8,255 nucleotides of DNA from Lachnospiraceae bacterium (GTDB lineage Bacteria; Bacillota; Clostridia; Lachnospirales; Lachnospiraceae): the NCBI GenBank assembly GCA_900755865.1, contig CAAEHZ010000313.1, positions 1 through 8,255 on the forward strand, read 5' to 3'. Both the position numbers and the translations under genes were made by a program. How positions within the stretch are numbered: position 1 is the stretch's first letter; every line of letters begins with the position of its first letter. Under the pieces are notes generated by a model. It saw nothing but the letters and a program-made list of their open reading frames with translations. It was not told the DNA's origin and searched no databases. Positions 1 to 6,075 of the stretch are shown in pieces.

Positions 1-1683
1 AACAACAGCCATACGCTCCTGGGACTCGGAGATTGCCAGTTCTGTTCCATCCAGACCCGCATACTTTTTCGGCACCTTGTCCAAATCCACGGTCAGTCCG
101 TCAGCCAGTTCACCGATTGCAACAGATACACCGCCGGCGCCAAAGTCGTTACATTTCTTAATCAGACGGCTGACTTCCGCCCGCCTGAACAATCTCTGAA
201 TCTTTCTCTCTGTAGGTGCATTTCCCTTCTGTACCTCTGCACCACAGGTTTCAATGGAGGTTTCCGTATGTACCTTGGAGGAACCGGTTGCGCCGCCACA
301 GCCGTCACGGCCTGTTCTGCCGCCCAGAAGGATAATGATATCTCCGGGGTCAGAGGTTTCTCTGATAACATTCTTTCTGGGTGCCGCACCCATTACCGCA
401 CCGATTTCCATACGCTTTGCCACGTAACCCGGGTGATAGATTTCCTTTACAAAGCCCGTTGCCAGACCAATCTGGTTGCCGTAGGAGGAATATCCTGCCG
501 CCGCACCGCGGACCAGCTTCTTCTGAGAAAGCTTTCCCTTTAAGGTTTCGGAAACAGGTACCGTAGGGTCTGCCGCACCCGTTACACGCATTGCCTGATA
601 AACATAGCCTCTGCCGGAGAGCGGGTCACGGATGGCTCCGCCAAGACAGGTTGCCGCGCCACCGAAGGGTTCAATTTCCGTAGGGTGGTTATGGGTTTCA
701 TTTTTAAAGAATACAAGCCACTCCTCTGTTTCCTTATAGGTTCCGTAATCCATCTCCACAGGAACCACAACAGAGCAGGCATTGATTTCATCGGACTCTT
801 CCATATCGTCCAGTTTGCCGTCTTTTTTCAGCTTTCTCATTGCCATCAAAGCCAGATCCATCAGGCAGACGAACTTATCTTTTCTTCCTGCAAAAATCTC
901 TTCTCTGGTATCCAGATAACTCTGGTAGGTGGTTTCGATGGGAGAACGATAATAACCCTCCCCAAACTCCACATTTGTCAGCTCTGTGGAGAAGGTGGTA
1001 TGACGGCAGTGGTCAGACCAGTATGTATCCAGCACTCTGATTTCCGTCATGGAAGGATTTCTCTTTTCATCCTCTTTAAAATACTTCTGAATATGTAAAA
1101 AGTCCTTAAAGGTCATTGCAAGAGAAAGAGAATCATAAAGCCTGCGAAGTTCTCCCTCCTCCATATCTGCAAAGCCTTCAAAAACAAGCACATCTGCGGG
1201 CTCTTCAAACACAGTAATCAATGTATCCGGCTTTGTGCTTCCTGTTTCTCTGGAATCCACCGGATTGATGCAGTATCCCTTAATTTTTGCAAAATCCCCG
1301 TCTGTGATATTACCAAGAATCATATAGGTAACAGCTGTCCTGATGACCGGTTCCTCATCCTCTTTTAAGAATCTGACACACTGTACGGCAGAATCTGCTC
1401 TCTGGTCAAACTGTCCCGGCAGAAATTCCACTGAAAAAACATGTGCATTTTCAGGAATTTCTATCTGCTCCAGATACAAATCGTCCACAGGGGGCTCTGA
1501 AAATACGGTTTTACATGCCTTTTCAAAAACCTCGTCAGAAATATTTTCCACATCATAGCGGATAAATTCCCTGACTCCTTCTACTTTGATACCAAGATAG
1601 TTCCTGATTTCTTCCTGAAGCTCCTTTGCCTTTACTGCATAGGGCTCCTTCTTTTCCACGTAGATACGCCTAACGTTTCCCAT
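1..1683 (-). CDS. purL: Phosphoribosylformylglycinamidine synthase, N-terminal 561 codons (3' end outside window)
   Basis: FGAM synthase carries out the fourth step of de novo IMP synthesis in the cytoplasm: FGAR, glutamine and ATP give FGAM. The frame is open from the ATG at 1681-1683 to base 1, exactly 561 codons, so the gene continues leftwards. Visible family motifs are YWSDHCRH (residues 221-228), the NETHNHPTEIEPFGG segment (about 328-342), the glycine-rich LLGGRTGRDGCGG (about 452-464) and NDFGAGG (512-518). An N-terminal stretch before residue 220 with a PurS-like start indicates the long single-chain form (about 1,250 residues in the family) rather than the separate PurS/PurQ/PurL of Bacillus. 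The glutaminase domain expected at the C-terminus is not in view. A GGAGG site lies 6 nt before the start. The gene follows the TetR gene by 32 nt with no terminator between, so co-transcription is likely. Confidence 0.97.
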   Translation of the reverse strand, partial: MGNVRRIYVEKKEPYAVKAKELQEEIRNYLGIKVEGVREFIRYDVENISDEVFEKACKTVFSEPPVDDLYLEQIEIPENAHVFSVEFLPGQFDQRADSAVQCVRFLKEDEEPVIRTAVTYMILGNITDGDFAKIKGYCINPVDSRETGSTKPDTLITVFEEPADVLVFEGFADMEEGELRRLYDSLSLAMTFKDFLHIQKYFKEDEKRNPSMTEIRVLDTYWSDHCRHTTFSTELTNVEFGEGYYRSPIETTYQSYLDTREEIFAGRKDKFVCLMDLALMAMRKLKKDGKLDDMEESDEINACSVVVPVEMDYGTYKETEEWLVFFKNETHNHPTEIEPFGGAATCLGGAIRDPLSGRGYVYQAMRVTGAADPTVPVSETLKGKLSQKKLVRGAAAGYSSYGNQIGLATGFVKEIYHPGYVAKRMEIGAVMGAAPRKNVIRETSDPGDIIILLGGRTGRDGCGGATGSSKVHTETSIETCGAEVQKGNAPTERKIQRLFRRAEVSRLIKKCNDFGAGGVSVAIGELADGLTVDLDKVPKKYAGLDGTELAISESQERMAVV

Positions 1684-1689
1684 GTCATT

Positions 1690-1694
1690 CCTCC
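1690..1694 (-). promoter_or_regulatory. Ribosome binding site of purL
   Basis: CCTCC on the plus strand gives GGAGG on the coding strand, 6 nt before the ATG at 1683. It fixes this start; no other in-frame start nearby is as well placed. Confidence 0.85.
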
Positions 1695-1715
1695 AGATGG
1701 TTTTATTACTTCTTT

Positions 1716-2300
1716 TTACGCTTCCACACCAAGCGATTTCAATATATAAAGAATTTCCCTGTCAACGGTTTCTGCGGTAATACCAATCGTCTGTGCGGAA
1801 ATTTTCAGTCCTTCCAGAACGAACATGATATTCCGCGCAGCCTCCTTGCAGTCCTCACAGTAAAACTCTTCATTATCCACACCGATTTCTATCAGCTTTT
1901 CAATCACCTTTGCCGCAGAATCAAACTGCTTTTTCAGGAAATTATCCTTTTTGTCCAAAGGTGTTTCAAAATAAAATTCATAGGTTGCCTGCAACAGGGT
2001 ATCCTTTTTTCTCAGAAGCTCCTTCTTCTGCTCCTGCAAAAACAGAATCAGAATATCTGCCGCTGTGGCATCCTCCGTAATCTTTCCGGAAAAAACATCA
2101 TCCGCCTCTTCGCTCTCCATTTTGATAACCTCTAAAAATATCTGACTGGTACTGTCAAAATAAAGGTAAAGACCGCCTCTGCTGATATCGCATGCCTCCA
2201 CGATATCCTTCATTGTAACCCGCTTAAATCCCTTATCCACGAATACTTTTCTTGCTGTTTCCAGTATATATCTCTTTTTCTGAACTGATTTCTCTCCCAT
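1716..2300 (-). CDS. TetR-family transcriptional regulator
   Basis: This 194-residue protein has the size and layout of a TetR-family dimeric repressor. Residues about 8-55 form the helix-turn-helix domain: a helix with ILETARKVFVDKGF, then VTMKDIVEACDIS, then the recognition helix region SRGGLYLYFDS (40-50), which is the typical TetR signature. The rest is a helical ligand-binding and dimerisation domain with no recognisable ligand specificity; it contains two cysteines close together (EDCKE and EEFYCED, about residues 145-155). The ribosome site is weak (GGGAAAT next to ATG, or GGAAAGG further away), suggesting low translation or coupling to the upstream gene, which stops 34 nt earlier. purL follows 32 nt downstream. 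Family members usually repress their own operon and a divergent gene, so the palindrome at 2927-2943 is the natural candidate operator. That link is inference. Confidence 0.95.
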   Translation of the reverse strand: MGEKSVQKKRYILETARKVFVDKGFKRVTMKDIVEACDISRGGLYLYFDSTSQIFLEVIKMESEEADDVFSGKITEDATAADILILFLQEQKKELLRKKDTLLQATYEFYFETPLDKKDNFLKKQFDSAAKVIEKLIEIGVDNEEFYCEDCKEAARNIMFVLEGLKISAQTIGITAETVDREILYILKSLGVEA

Positions 2301-2334
2301 ATTTCCCGATATGCCTTTCCAACCGTCAGGTCTT

Positions 2335-2799
2335 TCAGCTGTCCTGCGTTTTATCCCAGTACTCTATAATTTCCTTCATTTTTGAAAGCACCAGATAGAA
2401 AATATCTTCCTGTACTGCCTGGCTCCACAGGCTCGCCTTTGTCATTCCTCCCAGAACGTATCTGGACAGGATGCCTCTTAAAATATCCCAGTCCTTCAGT
2501 TCTGCAGCCCGGATAACCCGGCGCTCGTCCTCCGGCGTACGAATATGGTTTCTCGTATATACATATCTGTAATTTTTATCCATCAGTTTTGTTCTGGAGG
2601 CTTCTTTTACAAACCGCAGAAGCGTTCCGTCGTAAACCGGAAAGGACATGGAATGTTCTGTAAATTCCTCTCCCCTGTATAATCTGCTGCCCGGCTGACC
2701 CTGATTTGCTTCCAGCCATGGAAGATAGCCAAGAAGTGGCGATATCATCTGCTTATAGCCCTGCAGAAGCTGTTGCCTGTATTCCAATCCCTGCTCCAT
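2335..2799 (-). CDS. Conserved-looking hypothetical protein, 154 aa
   Basis: I do not recognise the family. The protein is soluble, with no signal peptide or membrane segment. It begins with a helical stretch (residues 1-30) containing aromatic residues (YKQM, LPWLE), has a charged and aromatic middle with NYRYVYTRNHIRTPEDERR (76-94), and ends with amphipathic helices (about 97-148). The arginine-rich YTRNHIRTPEDERR block looks like a conserved functional core but fits no motif I know. The start ATG at 2797-2799 is supported by GGAGAGG (2803-2809), whose GGAG is 6 nt away. It is the first gene of the minus-strand set and is probably co-transcribed with the TetR gene 34 nt downstream. Codon use and base composition resemble the neighbours, so recent transfer is not suggested. 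That it is a real gene is well supported by the ribosome site, length and placement; its function is unknown. Confidence 0.82.
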   Translation of the reverse strand: MEQGLEYRQQLLQGYKQMISPLLGYLPWLEANQGQPGSRLYRGEEFTEHSMSFPVYDGTLLRFVKEASRTKLMDKNYRYVYTRNHIRTPEDERRVIRAAELKDWDILRGILSRYVLGGMTKASLWSQAVQEDIFYLVLSKMKEIIEYWDKTQDS

Positions 2800-2846
2800 A
2801 ATCCTCTCCGTTCCTGCGCCCTTAAAACCGCATTATTTCCACCTGT

Positions 2847-2874
2847 TCTGTCTTATCCGCGGGATTTCGACAGA
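2847..2874 (-). other. Stem-loop in the leader of the 154-aa/TetR transcript
   Basis: TCTGTC (2847-2852) pairs with GACAGA (2869-2874). Inside, ATCC (2855-2858) pairs with GGAT (2862-2865) around a GCG loop, leaving a small internal loop of 2 by 3 nt. The hairpin lies about 48 nt before the minus-strand start at 2799. No T-run follows it, so it is not a simple terminator. It may be a leader structure or an operator-like site, and 6 bp of outer pairing could be chance. Confidence 0.4.
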
Positions 2875-2922
2875 CCGCAGGCGCTGATATTTTAAAAACT
2901 GACACAAATGTATTTTTATTTT

Positions 2923-2928
2923 ATCATA
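2923..2928 (-). promoter_or_regulatory. Possible -10 box for the minus-strand operon
   Basis: The minus strand reads TATGAT from 2928 to 2923, inside AT-rich DNA about 125 nt before the first minus-strand start codon. The -35 position 17 bp away (2946-2951) reads TTCTAC, a poor match, so this is only a tentative promoter. It touches the 2927-2943 palindrome, which would let a bound repressor block it. Confidence 0.3.
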
Positions 2929-2943
2929 CTTTTTTGAAAAGTA
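2927..2943. promoter_or_regulatory. 17-bp palindrome, candidate TetR-type operator
   Basis: TACTTTT (2927-2933) and AAAAGTA (2937-2943) are perfect inverted 7-bp arms around TTG. The site sits between the divergent genes, beside the TATGAT box of the minus strand and just upstream of the -35/-10 region proposed for the plus-strand gene. Length and symmetry suit a dimeric repressor, and the neighbouring TetR gene supplies an obvious candidate. Binding is inferred from position only. The arms are AT-rich, so chance symmetry is not excluded. Confidence 0.5.
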
Positions 2944-2963
2944 CAGTAGAAAATTACTGCTGT
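2943..2963. repeat. Inverted repeat overlapping the plus-strand -35 region
   Basis: ACAGTAG (2943-2949) is inverted as CTGCTGT (2957-2963), with one mismatch that would be a G-T pair and a 7-nt centre. It abuts the 17-bp palindrome and covers the weak TTACTG -35 candidate (2954-2959), so it could be a second operator for the 767-aa gene. Confidence 0.35.
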
Positions 2964-2981
2964 TTTGTTGTATACTATACT
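2954..2981 (+). promoter_or_regulatory. Candidate promoter of the 767-aa gene
   Basis: TATACT occurs twice, overlapping by one base, at 2971-2976 and 2976-2981. TTACTG (2954-2959) lies 16 bp before the second copy and is a modest -35 match. The -10 boxes are good and the -35 is weak, which would fit a regulated promoter. The transcript would start about 2988, giving a leader of roughly 30 nt. Confidence 0.45.
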
Positions 2982-2986
2982 TATAT

Positions 2987-3000
2987 TTCAAATTTTTGAA
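2987..3000. repeat. 14-bp palindrome at the transcript start of the 767-aa gene
   Basis: TTCAAA (2987-2992) and TTTGAA (2995-3000) are perfect inverted arms around TT. The site falls at or just after the predicted transcription start and before the ribosome site, a usual roadblock-operator position. It is AT-rich and short, so the symmetry may be chance. Confidence 0.35.
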
Positions 3001-3006
3001 TTTAAT

Positions 3007-3012
3007 AAGGGG
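3007..3012 (+). promoter_or_regulatory. Ribosome binding site that decides the start at 3020
   Basis: AAGGGG lies 7 nt before ATG 3020. The alternative in-frame TTG at 2996 would place this site inside the coding region and has no purine-rich sequence before it, so ATG 3020 is preferred. Confidence 0.75.
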
Positions 3013-3019
3013 TGTTTTT

Positions 3020-5323
3020 ATGGCAGGGATTACACTGGAACAGGGAAAACAGATTTACAAAAGCGGTCAGCCCATGACTGCTTTACATTTAATTATGAAC
3101 GGAAAGGTAGAGGCGCAGTATCCGGGAGGCAGTTATCTGCTCGGGAAAGGGGATGTCATCGGCATCTGTGAATTAAATTCCGAGATTCACTTTCTCGGAT
3201 ATCAGGCGGCAGAGGAAACAACCATTCTTACTTATCCCGCGGATAATCTGGATGCGCTGGAGGATTTACTGCAAAAGCATCCTGATGTGGCAAGGCTTTT
3301 TCTGCTCTCCCTCTTCCGCCAGATTACAAAGCTTCTGGGGGAATGTGCTGTTTATGAGTTAAAATGTACAGACCTCTATCAGAATATGGAGGAGGATTAT
3401 AAAACCTACCGGGCTCTCTGCGAGCGCTATCGTATTCAGCCCCGAGTTCTGGAAGGCATTGAGGATATCAGCGCCTACCTGGGAGAAGATGTGCCCGATG
3501 TATGGCTCAACGGGTACTATGCGGGGTTCCAGCATCTGTATGCTTCCGAGGCAGCAAAATATCTGACCCAGGAGCCTGGCATTTCCATCGGTATGCTGCG
3601 CAAGGGCGCTCTGGACTTCCGGAAAACCTACTCTGTTCTGGACGAGCAGGCAAGATACCGTGCCCAGATTATTGACTTCTATTTCCATACCTCCGGAAAC
3701 GATTTGTTTGATTTGTATACCTCCCTCTTCTACCGCATCGGTCAGGGCAACGAGGATTCCGTTCTGCTTTTAAAACGGATTAACAGAATGTTGAAAGAAT
3801 TTGAAAGGGACTCTTCCCTTTCGGAGGAACAGCTTGCCACCCGGATTAACAGCTTTAAAACCAATCTGGCTCATTTAGGCTCTTCCGCCGCATCGGACAA
3901 GTCCGCTTCTGATACAGACGACAAGACCATTCTTTCCAGACTTGCCGGTTCCATGAACACCATTCTGGAATTTGCCGGATACGATTTGGATATGGGTAAT
4001 TCTCTCCGGGAATTAATCCACACCTATAAAGCTCTGGAAGACAAGAGCTCCACAGATGATTCTGCTTCCAGACTCAGAAAGAAGCTGACAGAGAGCTTTT
4101 ATACCCTCTATCCCATCGTCTTTGAGCGTGCTGTCCAGCTCTCAAGGAACGATATTCCCGTACCTGTACGGATGTTTTTATACTTCGGCTACATAGATGA
4201 AGAGCTTGCCGGAGCTGAAAACTGCGATTCCCTGTACCGGCTGGCAGAAAACATGACTGACAGCGGTGACTTTGGCGTTTACACCTTTTATGACTGGCTC
4301 TGCGCGATTTATAATGGTAAAAAAAGTCCCAGCCGTAACGAATTTGACGAAGACTACACTGACCATATTCACAAGCAGAAGGCAAGCGGCAACATTTCCG
4401 CAGCAGAGGCTGACGCCCTGGAAAACAATCCCATGAGCCGCGTCAACTACGAGCTGAAAAACCTCTTCCCCTCTGTCAACAAAGTAACCTATGGAAGGAT
4501 AACAACCTTCTGTCCCTTCTTCTCAGCCGATAATGTGTTGAAGGATTTAAATGATTCCTTTGTGGATGCCTCAAAGGCAAGCAAGGGACTTTCCATGATT
4601 CGTTCCATCGACTATTCTGCCTTCTACAGAGAAAGTCTGGATTACAACAATATGGAAATTATGGGCAAGGAAATTATCCATCTGGAATTTCTGCCTGACA
4701 TTGTGCTGATGCCGAATGTGGGTATCCGCGGCGTTATGTGGCAGGAAATTGAAGGCAAAAAGCGAAACAGCCCCGGCAGAATGTTTTTCTCCATCTTCCA
4801 TATGGAGGATTTCAATACTACCCTTGTCCGCCTGACCGGCGAATTCCGCTGGGAAATGTGCAAGCGGATTCAGGGCAGCCGCTGGAACGATATCAGCGAC
4901 AGCTCCTTAACCAGCGAATACTTTGATTACATACAGTTCTACCGCAAAAACCATGACCTGAGTGCAGATGCAAAGGAACGTATCAAAAACAGTCTGCAGA
5001 AGGCAAAAAACAGCTTCAAGGAAATGTTTGTCAGAGATTATGTTATCTGGGTTTTATTTGAAGGCAGCGGTTCCCCCAGACTGAACAAGGTAGCCAGAAA
5101 AATTCTGTTTACCTACTGTCCTTTTCCTGCCGCCATCAACAAAACCCTTGCCCAGAACCCTCTCTTTGCCGAACTTCTGGAACATCGCCGTATTGTTACC
5201 GGTCAGAAGCTGCATCACTGGGATGTATTTTCCCAGAAGCTGCGCAATGCCGGAACCACCGTTCCCGAAACTGTCGCACAGGAAAGAGCATTTCTGGAAG
5301 GGACTGTAAACAATCCCTCCTAA
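3020..5323 (+). CDS. Large protein with degenerate cyclic-nucleotide-binding-like N-terminus, 767 aa
   Basis: Residues about 8-80 follow the cNMP-binding beta-barrel pattern of CRP/FNR proteins: GKQIYKSGQPMTALHLIMNGKV, then LLGKGDVIGICEL (40-52) in the place of the phosphate-binding cassette, then a short helix to about residue 105. The cassette's usual Glu is shifted and its Arg is absent (FLGYQAAEETTIL at 58-70), so cAMP binding as in CRP is doubtful. There is no following helix-turn-helix. About 650 residues remain that I do not recognise: largely helical, aromatic-rich, without membrane segments or signal peptide, with polar serine/aspartate linkers near residues 287-303 and 339-350 and a conserved-looking PDIVLMPNVG (559-568). 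The ATG at 3020 has AAGGGG 7 nt upstream; a TTG eight codons earlier overlaps a palindrome and lacks a ribosome site. The gene stands alone before a terminator and is divergent from the TetR operon. A sensory or signalling scaffold is possible, but function is unknown. Confidence 0.93.
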   Translation: MAGITLEQGKQIYKSGQPMTALHLIMNGKVEAQYPGGSYLLGKGDVIGICELNSEIHFLGYQAAEETTILTYPADNLDALEDLLQKHPDVARLFLLSLFRQITKLLGECAVYELKCTDLYQNMEEDYKTYRALCERYRIQPRVLEGIEDISAYLGEDVPDVWLNGYYAGFQHLYASEAAKYLTQEPGISIGMLRKGALDFRKTYSVLDEQARYRAQIIDFYFHTSGNDLFDLYTSLFYRIGQGNEDSVLLLKRINRMLKEFERDSSLSEEQLATRINSFKTNLAHLGSSAASDKSASDTDDKTILSRLAGSMNTILEFAGYDLDMGNSLRELIHTYKALEDKSSTDDSASRLRKKLTESFYTLYPIVFERAVQLSRNDIPVPVRMFLYFGYIDEELAGAENCDSLYRLAENMTDSGDFGVYTFYDWLCAIYNGKKSPSRNEFDEDYTDHIHKQKASGNISAAEADALENNPMSRVNYELKNLFPSVNKVTYGRITTFCPFFSADNVLKDLNDSFVDASKASKGLSMIRSIDYSAFYRESLDYNNMEIMGKEIIHLEFLPDIVLMPNVGIRGVMWQEIEGKKRNSPGRMFFSIFHMEDFNTTLVRLTGEFRWEMCKRIQGSRWNDISDSSLTSEYFDYIQFYRKNHDLSADAKERIKNSLQKAKNSFKEMFVRDYVIWVLFEGSGSPRLNKVARKILFTYCPFPAAINKTLAQNPLFAELLEHRRIVTGQKLHHWDVFSQKLRNAGTTVPETVAQERAFLEGTVNNPS

Positions 5324-5339
5324 TCAACCTTACAATACG

Positions 5340-5382
5340 AGTCAGGATTTTTCCGCTTTTCTGGAATTATCCTGACTTTTTT
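5340..5382 (+). terminator. Rho-independent terminator of the 767-aa gene
   Basis: AGTCAGGAT (5340-5348) pairs perfectly with ATCCTGACT (5369-5377), and an inner TTCC/GGAA pairing (5351-5354 with 5363-5366) shortens the loop. A run of T's (5377-5382) follows. It starts 16 nt after the stop codon. Confidence 0.9.
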
Positions 5383-5421
5383 CTATTCTGCTATTTTCTT
5401 GAAAAAAACTTCAAAAAGTCC

Positions 5422-5451
5422 TTGCTAAACCCAAGTCATCTGTGTTATAAT
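5422..5451 (+). promoter_or_regulatory. Sigma-A-type promoter of tRNA-Trp
   Basis: TTGCTA (5422-5427) and a perfect TATAAT (5446-5451) are 18 bp apart, with a TGT extended -10 element directly before the -10. An A-rich stretch upstream (5401-5417) could act as an UP element. Transcription would start near 5458, about 35 nt before the mature tRNA. Confidence 0.85.
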
Positions 5452-5492
5452 TTCATTCGTCGGTGAGAATCAGCCGATGATAATTTATATAT

Positions 5493-5563
5493 AGAGGAAT
5501 AGTACAGCGGTAGTGCGGCGGTCTCCAAAACCGTTAACGGGGGTTCGATTCCCTCTTCCTCTG
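5493..5563 (+). tRNA. tRNA-Trp, anticodon CCA
   Basis: The 71-nt cloverleaf is complete. The acceptor stem AGAGGAA (5493-5499) pairs fully with TTCCTCT (5556-5562), with G as discriminator at 5563. The D stem is GTAC/GTGC, the anticodon stem GCGGT/ACCGT encloses loop CTCCAAA with CCA at 5525-5527, and the T arm is GGGGG-TTCGATT-CCCTC. The 3' CCA is not encoded and must be added by nucleotidyltransferase. It reads UGG codons. It is a single-gene unit with its own promoter and terminator. Confidence 0.97.
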
Positions 5564-5565
5564 CT

Positions 5566-5598
5566 AAAAGCACCTGTCTGACAGGTGCTTTTATTTTA
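5566..5598 (+). terminator. Rho-independent terminator of tRNA-Trp
   Basis: A perfect 12-bp stem AAAAGCACCTGT (5566-5577) and ACAGGTGCTTTT (5581-5592) with a CTG loop is followed by ATTTTA. It starts 3 nt after the tRNA. The flanking A and T runs mean it could also work on the opposite strand. Confidence 0.93.
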
Positions 5599-5702
5599 TA
5601 CCTGTCTTTGTTTTATGTTCCTGCTTTTTAACACTTTTGCAGGCATTCGCAGAACGCAGTTTTGCCTGGCTCTGAATAGTGACCATATTTCAAAATATTT
5701 CC

Positions 5703-5732
5703 AACATATTTTCTCTTCCAAAGGTCATACTA
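5703..5732 (+). promoter_or_regulatory. Sigma-G-like (forespore) promoter of the spore-protein gene
   Basis: CATACTA (5726-5732) is an exact match to the -10 motif known for SigG promoters, with AACATA (5703-5708) 17 bp upstream resembling the -35 motif TG(A/C)ATA at four of six positions. Forespore SigG control is established for this gene family in Bacillus. Transcription would begin near 5739, giving a leader of about 105 nt. Confidence 0.65.
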
Positions 5733-5736
5733 ACAT

Positions 5737-5804
5737 CAAGATAAGTCGCAGCAAAGCACTGAACCGAAGTTCTTTCAGGATAAGTGCAGGCAGCACTTAT
5801 CTTG
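5737..5804 (+). repeat. Repeated element with two alternative stem-loops in the spore-protein leader
   Basis: CAAGATAAGT (5737-5746) and CAGGATAAGT (5776-5785) are direct copies differing at one base, 39 nt apart. ACTTATCTTG (5795-5804) is the inverse. The second copy forms a local 12-bp stem, 5776-5787 with 5793-5804, including one G-T pair and an AGGCA loop. The first copy can instead pair perfectly over 10 bp with the same right arm. No T-run follows, so it is not a terminator. The hairpin ends 27 nt before the ribosome site and may stabilise or gate the mRNA. This role is inference. Confidence 0.7.
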
Positions 5805-5831
5805 AATATAGAAAAAGAAGCAAAAAACTAT

Positions 5832-5839
5832 GGAGGTGA
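5832..5839 (+). promoter_or_regulatory. Strong ribosome binding site of the spore-protein gene
   Basis: GGAGGTGA is close to full complementarity to the 16S rRNA tail, with the GGAGG core 8 nt before ATG 5845. It excludes the in-frame ATG at 5830, which overlaps this site and would leave no ribosome site of its own. Confidence 0.88.
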
Positions 5840-5844
5840 AAAAC

Positions 5845-6045
5845 ATGTCTGGAAACAGAAGTAACAGGGTAGAAGTGCCTGAAGCAAAGGCAGCTATGGA
5901 CCGTTTTAAAACTGAGGTTGCATCCGAGCTTGGTGTAAACCTGAAGGAAGGTTATAACGGAGATTTGACTTCCCGTGAAGCAGGTTCTATCGGCGGTGAG
6001 ATGGTTCGTCGTATGATTAAGAAGCAGGAAGAGCAGATGAAGTAA
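5845..6045 (+). CDS. Alpha/beta-type small acid-soluble spore protein, 66 aa
   Basis: These proteins coat DNA in the dormant forespore, shift it toward an A-like form and protect it from UV and heat. They are then degraded by the GPR protease at germination to feed outgrowth. The 66-residue length is typical. The GPR recognition region is present as FKTEVASELGV (21-31), and the conserved C-terminal DNA-binding block GDLTSREAGSIGGEMVRRMI spans 39-58. The start is set by the strong ribosome site 8 nt upstream. It is a single-gene unit with a SigG-like promoter and its own terminator, and it is the main evidence that the organism forms spores. Several paralogues are usual per genome, so I give no ssp symbol. 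Confidence 0.97.
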   Translation: MSGNRSNRVEVPEAKAAMDRFKTEVASELGVNLKEGYNGDLTSREAGSIGGEMVRRMIKKQEEQMK

Positions 6046-6075
6046 AAGTTCTGCGTAAAAGAACTAAATAAAGAC

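Noticed and set aside
1684..1715. Purine riboswitch ahead of purL
   Set aside because: The gap is only 32 nt and lacks the conserved loops and three-way junction of a purine aptamer.
2996..3019. Eight-codon N-terminal extension of the 767-aa protein from a TTG start
   Set aside because: No ribosome site before the TTG, and the AAGGGG site lies inside the extension at the right distance from ATG 3020.
5408..5419. ACTTCAAAAAGT before the tRNA-Trp promoter as a second copy of the 2927-2943 operator
   Set aside because: Arms are only 4 bp and spacing differs; AT-rich similarity is easily due to chance, and an A-rich UP element explains it better.
5460..5478. TCGG/CCGA hairpin in the tRNA-Trp leader as a T-box or other riboswitch
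   Set aside because: Only 4 bp of pairing within a leader of about 35 nt; too short for a T-box and no terminator or antiterminator pair is present.
5585..5839. 84-codon plus-strand open frame between tRNA-Trp and the spore-protein gene
   Set aside because: Starts with a GTG inside the tRNA terminator stem, runs through the SigG-like promoter and leader hairpin, and ends inside the next gene's ribosome site; no ribosome site of its own.
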